The notes below the pieces were generated by a model. That model had not been told where the DNA came from. It did not search any database and saw only the letters and a list, made by a program, of their open reading frames with translations. Below, in pieces: positions 1 through 5,658 of a stretch of DNA of 5,960 bases (positions are counted from its first letter, which is position 1; each line of letters starts with the position of its first letter). A program made the position numbers and the translations under genes. Location: contig JAPPBK010000249.1 in NCBI GenBank assembly GCA_026705105.1, positions 1 through 5,960 on the forward strand, given 5' to 3'. This stretch comes from Chloroflexota bacterium (GTDB lineage Bacteria > Chloroflexota > Dehalococcoidia > Bin125).

Positions 1-1
1 C

Positions 2-814
2 GGCTGGACCGAAGCGGCCGCACCGGTTGACTCGCTGTTCTCTTCGGTGCCTCAGATTCAGGGCGTCTGGGCGTGGGATGCGGACCGGCAACGATTCCAG
101 TTTGCGGCGCCGGCTGTGCCTGCTCGCCTGTGGACGCTGCGAGATGTTGAGCCGGGCATGAGTTTGGTGCTCAGAATCGGCGGCGAACGGCCTGTTGACT
201 GGGAGCGGATGCGGCGGCCGGCCCAGGGAACGATCGAGCTCCAGAGCGGTTGGAACCTGGTCACCTGGCTGGGTCGCGACGAGGCGCCTCTCGACTGGAT
301 CGTGCGCGGTATCGGAGGATCACTCGAGCGTGTCGGACTCTGGTCAGAGGAGGTGCAAGGCTTCGACCTTCACGAGCCTCCGATGATCGGCACTTCCGAC
401 GCGACACCGCAACTGGCCTTTGGCGAAGCGCTCTGGATCAAGGTGAGCCGCCCGGTGACCTGGCTCCAACCGACCGGAATTCTCCCCGCGATCCAGTTCT
501 TCGGCGAAGGCTCCCCTCGGGTACAGGAGAACTTCCGATCGGCCTTGGAAACGACACTGTCCTACTTCGCCGACACGTTCGCCGTGCAGGCCGACCCGGC
601 AACACTGAGGGTGACTGCATATGGGACCTATCAGCAGTATCTCGACAAGATCGGCACAGCCACCCCTGACTACTTCGAACCGAGCTTTTGGACCCGCGGC
701 GGCTGGGGCACGCTACCGACCTCTTCGCGCACGAATCACGCTTCGCCGTCTCTGCCGAGCAGGGAGCCCCGCTCCTGGTTCACGAGTACATGCATGTCCT
801 GCAGCGGCAGCTAG
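2..814 (+). CDS. Secreted metallopeptidase-like protein, N-terminal segment (5' partial, ends in a frameshift)
   Basis: The reading frame is open from the left edge of the window, so the true start lies outside. Two copies of a beta-rich module of about 75-80 residues are visible. The first covers about bases 2-215, beginning GWTEAAAPVDS and containing GVWAWDADRQRF. The second covers about 228-475, with GWNLVTWLGRDEAPLDW, GEALWIKV and WLQPTG. The same type of module comes just before the peptidase domain in the minus-strand gene at 1667-3946. From about 500 the peptidase domain begins with a helical stretch (ENFRSALETTLSYF) and the signature AVQADP. The frame is sensible to about base 708 (TRGGWG). 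After that it turns into Ser/Arg/Pro-rich nonsense (PTSSRTNHASPSLPS) and stops at 814. The homologous sequence continues in the next frame, which holds the zinc motif. Family assignment is by resemblance to the sister gene. The substrate is unknown. Confidence 0.75.
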   Translation, partial: GWTEAAAPVDSLFSSVPQIQGVWAWDADRQRFQFAAPAVPARLWTLRDVEPGMSLVLRIGGERPVDWERMRRPAQGTIELQSGWNLVTWLGRDEAPLDWIVRGIGGSLERVGLWSEEVQGFDLHEPPMIGTSDATPQLAFGEALWIKVSRPVTWLQPTGILPAIQFFGEGSPRVQENFRSALETTLSYFADTFAVQADPATLRVTAYGTYQQYLDKIGTATPDYFEPSFWTRGGWGTLPTSSRTNHASPSLPSREPRSWFTSTCMSCSGS

Positions 815-1416
815 CGCCCTCCGACAGTTGGTTCGATTGGCATGACACTCCGCATTGGATCATCGAGGGGCCGGCTGACTGGGTGACGCACCATAGGCGA
901 CTCGTCGATGACGCAGACGCATGGAACGCGCTCCTCAAGACCCTTGCCGGCCGTGGACCAACGCTTGCCGACGCGCCGTACACCGTCGGCGCCGTGGCGT
1001 CCGAGCTACTCAGCCGTGAACACTGGCCGGGGACGATGCTGGAATGCTGGCGTTTGGTCACAGCTCCCGATGCCAACACCGGCCGGACGAATGACTGGCG
1101 GCAGTCGATCCATCAGGCGTTCGGAGAGGAGTATGCCAGTTTCCCGGCGCGCCTCCATCGCCTCACTCGTCGTTTCCAGCTCTGCTGGGATTCTCGCCTG
1201 ACCAGAAGTCGCCAGACGCCGAGCCCTATTCCCGCCGCACGCGGGTTTGACCGGATCGAGCGGGTGCGCACTCAGGCGAGAGGCATAGAATGCGGCCACC
1301 ACCGCTACTCTTCACTCATACAGAAGCGGTTTGGAACGACTATCGTCAGCTCAGGCAATGATCCAAGCAGTAACTCCAGTACCTCGGCCTTCATCACATC
1401 CGTAGTCCAACGATAG
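688..1416 (+). CDS. HExxH metallopeptidase domain, C-terminal segment of the frameshifted gene
   Basis: This frame continues the protein of 2-814 after a one-base shift. It has no start of its own: the TTG at 688 lies inside the upstream coding sequence and has no ribosome binding site. True homology begins at about 709 (HATDLFAHESRFAVS). The zinc-binding helix HEYMHVLQ is at 781-804, and a likely third ligand, Glu in IIEGPADW, is at 865-867. The spacing is HExxH-x23-E, longer than the x18 of the sister gene. The domain closes with QAFGEEYASFPARLHRL at about 1114-1164, which lines up with AFGLSVDEFYRRF near the end of the intact paralogue. After about 1185 the frame runs on for some 75 residues of unfamiliar Ser/Arg/Thr-rich sequence to a TAG at 1414-1416. 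The natural stop has probably been lost, or a second frame change occurs. A TGA in another frame lies at 1199-1201. With one G restored at 705-708 the catalytic domain would be intact. Confidence 0.7.
   Translation: MDPRRLGHATDLFAHESRFAVSAEQGAPLLVHEYMHVLQRQLAPSDSWFDWHDTPHWIIEGPADWVTHHRRLVDDADAWNALLKTLAGRGPTLADAPYTVGAVASELLSREHWPGTMLECWRLVTAPDANTGRTNDWRQSIHQAFGEEYASFPARLHRLTRRFQLCWDSRLTRSRQTPSPIPAARGFDRIERVRTQARGIECGHHRYSSLIQKRFGTTIVSSGNDPSSNSSTSAFITSVVQR
1231..1248 (+). terminator. Weak candidate terminator hairpin after the frameshifted peptidase
   Basis: CCCGC (1231-1235) pairs with GCGGG (1241-1245) around a five-base loop and is followed by only three T. It lies about 65 bases beyond the end of the conserved peptidase domain, where a terminator would be expected. 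The stem is short and the T-run poor, so chance is a real alternative. Confidence 0.22.
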
Positions 1417-1666
1417 CTGGTGATGCTCCCCTCTGTGCAAATGCTGGAACAGGATCTGTTGGGTACGTCTGACGGCACTGAAACGACGGCAATCCCCCGT
1501 TCCACGCTTCGAGGAAGATGAAGGGCAAAGCGTCCAGTCGAGTCTGTTCAGCTGTGCGCCACTCGCTCCCCACGCTCTCGCCCGCTCATCAGGTGAATGT
1601 GCAACGTCGCACCAACCACCGGCTCTCCGTCACCCCGGCGCACGGTTCCAACAAGTGTGTGCCTGT
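1417..1666. other. Intergenic region between convergent peptidase genes
   Basis: No gene, RNA or mobile element is recognised here. The space separates the 3' ends of two convergent genes. One small inverted repeat is present, AACAG-GAT-CTGTT at 1448-1460. Its loop is too short and it lacks a T-run, so it cannot be called a terminator. A 66-codon minus-strand frame at 1305-1505 starts with GTG but has no family resemblance, and it overlaps the run-on tail of the plus-strand gene. Confidence 0.5.
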
Positions 1667-3946
1667 CTACTGGGCCGTCATCTCGCTACCGAATCGTCGA
1701 TAGAACTCATCCACAGAGAGACCGAACGCTCTGGCAAACGCCTCTTGCCAGGACTCCGCTGAAGCCAACAGACGGAAATAGTCGATGATGGCCGCATCGC
1801 CGTCAGAGTTGTTTGCCAACCATTCGACGGCCATCTCGCCCGCCACGTATGGGTTGTCGTCAAGCGCTTGGTCGATGGCTCCCTTGAGAAACGGTGTCAA
1901 CCACACAGTCGATTGTCGGTGTCGCTTGGTTTCTCCTGCCCCAAGCATGCCGTTCGCTCGACCGTAGCCAGATGCCAGGTACTCCGCGCTACCTTCCGTC
2001 AACCACAGCGGCCCGAACTTGCAGCAGCCCTGTAGCAGCGATTGCAATGCGTGGACATATTCATGGACAAGGGTCAGTTCCGACCATACGCCCATGTAGA
2101 TGGCGAAGTGGCCGTGTGCGAACGCGACGGGTTCCCCGAGCGGCCAGCCGGTATCAGCCTCCCAGTCTTCCGAGTAGATGACATCGGTATCCGCCGCCAC
2201 TACACCGAACTCGTTCCAGAAGTACGCCCGGGCGCGCTGAAGCCACTCTCTGAATTGCTCCCGTTGTGGCTCAGACGTAGCGCCAGCAAAGATCACATCC
2301 GATTCGAGATCCGGGTTCGGTAGCCAGCGAACCCTCGCATCCAGCTCGATGCGCAAGAGTTGGCCTCGATCTACCAACACTTCTCCTGCTGATGTGTACG
2401 GAAGTCCATCTGCATCGAACGCGGCTAATGCGACGAGCGGGGAGCCGAGCCCACGTCGGATGACATCAAGGTCCGTGCGGTCAGGGCCCGGCCACGCGAC
2501 GAAGTTTACGCCCGGATTCAGGCTGAGATACGGGGGAGGATCATCAGAACCGATGGTGACCGATAAGGGTACAGAGCCAGCAGTGTACACGAACATCAGA
2601 TCACCATACGCCAGCCAGCCTTCGGGAAGTGCAGACCCGCTCTCCGTCCAAAGACCGGTCCACAGAGGCGTTCCGTCAGGGCGCAGCTTGATCACCCCGA
2701 CTGGAACAGGCAACTGTGCAAAGAGCTCCTCGAACGACACCACACCGCCGTGCCATCCAACGAGATTGCCGCCGGGCTGAAGCTTCATATCGACCTCGTA
2801 GTCTCGCGGGGTCGGAATCGTGAATCTGAAGTCGTCGAGTTCAGCGGCCTGCATGGCCGTTATCGCAGTCCGAACGCCTGGATTCATCGTCCACCCTGCT
2901 GCGAGTTCGTCCGTGTAGTAGTAGGTAGTTCCTTCGTATCTGATGGACAGATAGGCCGGTTCCGTAGGGAGGCCGACGATAAACTGGGAGTCGCTCAGCG
3001 TTCGATATTGGGCCGAGACAAAGCAGGGATTCTGCGAGATGCCGCAGAAACGAAGCCATGCCTCGTCCTCGGCCAGGCAGGCGGCAAAGCGAAGTTCTTT
3101 CTTCCTCTCGGCAATCTCTCGCTGCTCAGGTGGATCATGGCTCGCGAAGGTGGCGCCATCCTCTCTGGAGAAGGGAATGTAGGTGATCTGGTCTAGGGCG
3201 AGTTTCAGCTCGACATGGTGTACGAGGCCTGCAGAGAAGCGGACTCGGGTTGGCGCCTCGGCTCCGACCCTCAGGTTGCCGGGGGCGCCAGCCGTGTAAG
3301 CAAACTGCTGAAAGCCCCTTGTCGGGTGACTCATCGACCCGGCTAGCGTCCATTCACCCTCGGGCGCCCCAAGGATGAAGTTCCCTTCGGCATCTGGTTG
3401 AATGCCGAAGTTGATCTGCCTTCTTGATCCACCGGCTTCGCTGAGCCATAGCCAGGTAGGAGCATCGATCGGCAGTCCCTCTGCGCTTAGGAGGCTGCCA
3501 GACAGTATGCCAGTCGGAGGCAGCTGAATGGTGATCTCGGATGTTTCAACGGTTGACAACTCGGTGGCTTCACTTCTGAAGAAGCTGAAGCCTCCCTGTG
3601 AGGTCGCAGCGTAGTAGCCGACGATGCCAGATGGAGGCAAGAACACCTGCAAGTGGTAACCGCTTCTGCGAGAGATGCGAAAGTGACCTTGCTCGTCAAC
3701 CGCCGCGTCATCACCGACGATCCGGCCTCCACCCTGGAACGTGTACCTGAGTTCGGCATGTATCAATGGGGCGCCATTGGAATCTAGAATCCGGCCTGCG
3801 ATGCTGTCCGACGAAGCCGTCGTTGGTCGTTGCACAGCAGTGACCGCCACCATCACTGCCATTAGGCAGATCGCGACGACCACGAGCTTCCCACTCCGCA
3901 CTCGTCGCGTGTTGGTCACCGGTAAAGTCCTTGGTTCCAGTTTCAT
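1667..3946 (-). CDS. Exported modular gluzincin-like zinc metallopeptidase
   Basis: The protein has about 759 residues from the ATG at 3946. Residues 11-20 are basic and 21-38 form a hydrophobic helix (LVVVAICLMAVMVAVTAV), giving a signal peptide or N-terminal anchor. Residues about 48-100 (AGRILDSNGAPLIHAELRY) and 145-205 (GSLLSAEGLPIDAPTWLWL) resemble carboxypeptidase-regulatory-like beta-sandwiches. About 285-375 is unassigned and contains three Cys. Two NLVxW-type modules follow at about 387-465 (LQPGGNLVGWHG) and 473-545 (LNPGVNFVAWPG). Residues about 550-755 are the peptidase domain. HEYVH is at 628-632 and Glu651 in WLTEGSAEY gives HExxH-x18-E, the usual gluzincin spacing, so zinc ligands and general base are all present. 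An internal GTG at 3919 has a better ribosome binding site and also gives a compact signal peptide, so the product may start there. It probably acts outside the membrane. The substrate is unknown. Confidence 0.9.
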   Translation of the reverse strand: MKLEPRTLPVTNTRRVRSGKLVVVAICLMAVMVAVTAVQRPTTASSDSIAGRILDSNGAPLIHAELRYTFQGGGRIVGDDAAVDEQGHFRISRRSGYHLQVFLPPSGIVGYYAATSQGGFSFFRSEATELSTVETSEITIQLPPTGILSGSLLSAEGLPIDAPTWLWLSEAGGSRRQINFGIQPDAEGNFILGAPEGEWTLAGSMSHPTRGFQQFAYTAGAPGNLRVGAEAPTRVRFSAGLVHHVELKLALDQITYIPFSREDGATFASHDPPEQREIAERKKELRFAACLAEDEAWLRFCGISQNPCFVSAQYRTLSDSQFIVGLPTEPAYLSIRYEGTTYYYTDELAAGWTMNPGVRTAITAMQAAELDDFRFTIPTPRDYEVDMKLQPGGNLVGWHGGVVSFEELFAQLPVPVGVIKLRPDGTPLWTGLWTESGSALPEGWLAYGDLMFVYTAGSVPLSVTIGSDDPPPYLSLNPGVNFVAWPGPDRTDLDVIRRGLGSPLVALAAFDADGLPYTSAGEVLVDRGQLLRIELDARVRWLPNPDLESDVIFAGATSEPQREQFREWLQRARAYFWNEFGVVAADTDVIYSEDWEADTGWPLGEPVAFAHGHFAIYMGVWSELTLVHEYVHALQSLLQGCCKFGPLWLTEGSAEYLASGYGRANGMLGAGETKRHRQSTVWLTPFLKGAIDQALDDNPYVAGEMAVEWLANNSDGDAAIIDYFRLLASAESWQEAFARAFGLSVDEFYRRFGSEMTAQ
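3928..3932 (-). promoter_or_regulatory. Shine-Dalgarno site supporting an internal GTG start
   Basis: On the minus strand AAGGA lies eight bases before a GTG at 3917-3919, in frame with the large peptidase gene. The upstream ATG at 3944-3946 is preceded by CACATTCTGCACCACAA, which has no purine-rich site. Starting at the GTG gives the leader MTNTRRVRSGK followed directly by the hydrophobic core, a more typical signal peptide. Both starts remain possible. Confidence 0.5.
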
Positions 3947-3969
3947 TTGTGGTGCAGAATGTGAGGCAG

Positions 3970-4003
3970 GGTAGAGTATTCGTCTACCTTGAACTAGTGA
4001 ACG
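3970..4003 (-). promoter_or_regulatory. Possible promoter and inverted repeat upstream of the large peptidase
   Basis: On the minus strand a TTCACT hexamer is followed 17 bases later by TACTCT. This is the correct spacing, but the match to TTGACA/TATAAT is weak. The candidate -10 box lies inside an inverted repeat, GGTAGA-GTATTCG-TCTACC (plus-strand 3970-3988), which could be an operator. Many GC-rich bacteria use other promoters, so the call is tentative. Confidence 0.25.
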
Positions 4004-4296
4004 TCCGATGAGTGCCGGCTCGCGTTGACTCGCGGACCGGCGCTGCGGGTGAAATGTCCAGTAGCTACCGTCGTGCCGGTAGGCGCGCCCTGAACAGGGC
4101 TTTGGTAGACCCTGTTGTCCGGGGTGGTGAGTAGTTCGCGATGGGATCCCACCACTGGTCAGCGCGGACGGGATGTGGCAGCTGGATGACTCGGTTAGAG
4201 TTTTGCGGAAGGGTCCATAGGACCGGCATACGAGCCCGCTTAGGCGAATTGCGGTTCGGCGATCAGCGGGTTAGCGAGGCCTAGCAGGCTGTTGAG
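3989..4296. other. Non-coding region with inverted repeats upstream of the large peptidase
   Basis: No convincing gene is present. A 54-codon minus-strand frame (3994-4155) has no recognisable content. The stretch holds a perfect palindrome with a two-base centre, GCCCTG-AA-CAGGGC (4087-4100), a third related half-site CCCTGTT (4110-4116), and a GTGGTG/CACCAC pair (4124-4129 and 4150-4155). It also holds a two-tier hairpin at 4233-4272. It may contain the leader and control region of the peptidase gene at 1667-3946, but nothing in it can be assigned to a known RNA family. Confidence 0.45.
4233..4272 (+). other. Imperfect two-tier hairpin
   Basis: AGCCCGCT (4233-4240) pairs with AGCGGGTT (4265-4272) over eight positions with one G-U. 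The 24 bases between contain a smaller imperfect stem built from GGCGAA and TTCGGC. It lies about 25 bases beyond the 3' end of the minus-strand remnant and could terminate it or belong to a structured intergenic element. There is no clear T-run on either strand. Confidence 0.3.
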
Positions 4297-4725
4297 CTAC
4301 GGATAGCGAGAGCGGGATCTGGCGGCGGGCGCCGGCCGAAGTTGTCCCCGCGGAGTCCGAAGAAGAAGCTCGCTGGATCGACGAATGCCGCAAGGCCGAT
4401 ACGCGCCGGTTGGACGGTTCGGATCTGGGTCGGCGGCAGCGAGGACAGGCCTTAGATTACGGATGAACACGGCCTGGTCGACACGGCGCTCTTCCCGCCC
4501 AAGTCGTACCAGATCGCACACGGCCCGCAGAATCCCGTCCTGAGAGTCTTCCGATTTGCTTTCGCCGAAACATCTCCAGAGGTTGGATCCGAGCCTGTCC
4601 AGCTTGGTCGCAGCGACCGCCTCGATATCTTTGGGGTCTTGGACATCGAGTCGCTGGCCAATCGAGCCGCCTGCGAATAGGGCGGTACCGGATACCTCGC
4701 CAACGACCAGACATCCGAGCGACCA
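4297..4725 (-). pseudogene. Unrecognised coding remnant without a start codon
   Basis: After a TAG at 4726-4728 the minus strand stays open for 142 codons. The first 95 or so read like a real protein: WSLGCLVVGEVSGTALFAGG, then DPKDIEAVAATKLDRLG, SQDGILRAVCDLVRLG and DQAVFIRNLRPVLA. The part before the first GTG (4521) contains no ATG, GTG or TTG codon, yet it is the most protein-like part. This suggests the 5' end of the gene is missing. It begins four bases after the stop of the DNA glycosylase gene, so a join may lie there. After about 4390 the frame turns Arg/Ser-rich (RSSELLLRTPRGQLRPAPA) and another minus frame looks better (ARIGLAAFVDPASFFFGLRG), hinting at a further frame change. I do not recognise the family and assign no function. 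Confidence 0.45.
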
Positions 4726-4729
4726 CTAC

Positions 4730-5176
4730 TCAGGGATTCTCAGACCCCTGCCGTTCCCAGTTCGCGACCGGTCCGGGGATGACTCGGAAGCAGGGATGCG
4801 GCTGCAGCAGTGCGGACTGTTCCAGCTGTTCGTGCGCGGCAGGCGCGCGACGTGCCAGCTTCGTGGCGAGATGAGCCCGCTCGAACAGCATCTGGCCATC
4901 GGTAACCTCAATAGCCGGAATGTTCGTCGCCTCAACCTCGATCTTGGCCCGGTTGAACCGATAGTTGCGCTGTAGCGCCTCGTCGGCGACCGCTTCCAGG
5001 TAGGCGCCGATGGCGGCGTCGGGATGGGGATGCGAGCGGAACCGCGCCAGCTGGGGATGGTTGCGATATCCCCGAGTGCGGCCCGCGAGCACCTGCTGGG
5101 CCAGGAGCGCCTCACGCCAGACAGCGACGAGTCCGGCGCGATCGAGGTAGCGGGGATGCAGCGACCAGAGCCTCAT
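4730..5176 (-). CDS. Pyrimidine-dimer DNA glycosylase / endonuclease V-like protein
   Basis: The protein has 148 residues, the usual size of bacterial members of the Pyr_excise family related to phage T4 endonuclease V. These enzymes cut the glycosidic bond of UV-induced pyrimidine dimers and nick the abasic site, starting base excision repair in the cytoplasm. The N-terminus MRLWSLHPRYLDRAGLVAVW followed by REALLAQ, then TRGYRNHPQLARF and AAIGAYLEAVADEA, is the family signature as I know it. Glu22 in WREALL aligns with catalytic Glu23 of the T4 enzyme. The C-terminus HPCFRVIPGPVANWER is also typical. The start is the ATG at 5174-5176, preceded by GGGAG (5183-5187) at six bases. No frameshift or missing block is seen. 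It lies downstream of the FAS1 remnant on the same strand, separated by a strong hairpin, so it may have its own promoter or depend on read-through. Confidence 0.9.
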   Translation of the reverse strand: MRLWSLHPRYLDRAGLVAVWREALLAQQVLAGRTRGYRNHPQLARFRSHPHPDAAIGAYLEAVADEALQRNYRFNRAKIEVEATNIPAIEVTDGQMLFERAHLATKLARRAPAAHEQLEQSALLQPHPCFRVIPGPVANWERQGSENP

Positions 5177-5182
5177 GCGGCT

Positions 5183-5187
5183 CTCCC
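5183..5187 (-). promoter_or_regulatory. Shine-Dalgarno site of the DNA glycosylase gene
   Basis: On the minus strand GGGAG stands six bases before the ATG at 5174-5176. It fixes the start that gives the family's normal MRLWSLHP N-terminus. Confidence 0.65.
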
Positions 5188-5199
5188 GGCTTCAACCGC

Positions 5200-5241
5200 C
5201 GTTCGGAACCGGCGCGCGGCACACGGCGCCGGCTCCGAACG
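5200..5241 (-). terminator. Strong 16-bp intercistronic hairpin after the FAS1 remnant
   Basis: The arms at 5200-5215 and 5226-5241 are complementary over 16 positions around a ten-base loop. The only imperfection is A-C on the plus strand (5208/5233), which becomes a G-U pair in minus-strand RNA. This favours a structure made in the minus-strand transcript. It begins nine bases after the FAS1 stop and ends about 23 bases before the glycosylase ATG. No U-tract follows, so it may be a terminator of a non-canonical type, a 3'-end stabiliser or a repeat element. Confidence 0.6.
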
Positions 5242-5250
5242 TTCGCCTCG

Positions 5251-5658
5251 CTACTCCGTCGGCGGCAGCAGGACGGCGTCGATCACGTGGATAACGCCGT
5301 TCGACGCTTCGATGTCGGCGATCACGACCAGCGCGTCGTTGATCCGCACGCTGTCGCCTTCAACGGTGATCGAGACCGACTCGCCCTGGACAGTGACGGC
5401 GGACTCGATCGTGACCACATCGGCAGCTCTGATGGCGCCAGAGACGACGTGATCGGAGAGGATGTCGGTCAGCGCCGGGATGTCCTCTAGCAGGACTTCA
5501 ACAGTGTCCTCGGGCAGCGCGACGAAGGCGTCGTCGTTGAGTCTGACGGACCCGCGAGCCCGGATGACCCGTCGAGGAATTCCGCCAAGAACACAACTTG
5601 AACGCGACGCTCGCGCGCCGTGCCTCAACACTGGCTGTACAGGCCGATCCATCTTCAT
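5251..5658 (-). pseudogene. Fasciclin (FAS1) domain protein, N-terminally truncated
   Basis: The frame gives 135 residues but only residues about 41-135 are FAS1. DDAFVALPEDTVEVLLEDI, LTDILSDHVVSGAI, an ITVEGDSVRINDA strand pair and the closing motif ASNGVIHVIDAVLLP are clear. FAS1 domains are extracellular adhesion-type modules of about 130 residues. Here the front third or more, normally with an export signal and the GPFTVFAPT block before DDAF, is missing. It is replaced by RVIRARGSVRLN and an Arg/Ser-rich stretch unlike the family. A GGTCCG (Gly-Pro) just upstream lies in another frame. Any ATG at 5658 lies inside the opposing peptidase remnant and gives no signal peptide. The product is probably not functional or not exported. 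The stop is TAG at 5251-5253. Real homology covers about 5251-5538. Confidence 0.75.

Noticed and set aside
700..715. Programmed ribosomal frameshifting
   Set aside because: GGGG lacks the usual slippery heptamer and no clear downstream pseudoknot was found. A lost base in a homopolymer is simpler.
1305..1505. 66-codon minus-strand frame starting with GTG
   Set aside because: No recognisable motif, no clear ribosome binding site, mixed third-position use, and overlap with the opposing gene's tail. Not supported as a gene.
2042..3196. Plus-strand frames opposite the large peptidase gene
   Set aside because: They are antisense shadows. The minus-strand protein has a signal peptide, domains and a full zinc motif along its entire length.
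3994..4155. 54-codon minus-strand frame with GTG start upstream of the large peptidase
   Set aside because: Composition and length are compatible with chance, no motif is visible, and it lies over several inverted repeats.
4296..4466. Plus-strand antitoxin-like frame (SEEEARWIDECRKADTR)
   Set aside because: No start codon, under 60 codons, no partner toxin seen, and the opposite strand also has protein-like frames here. The resemblance is too faint.
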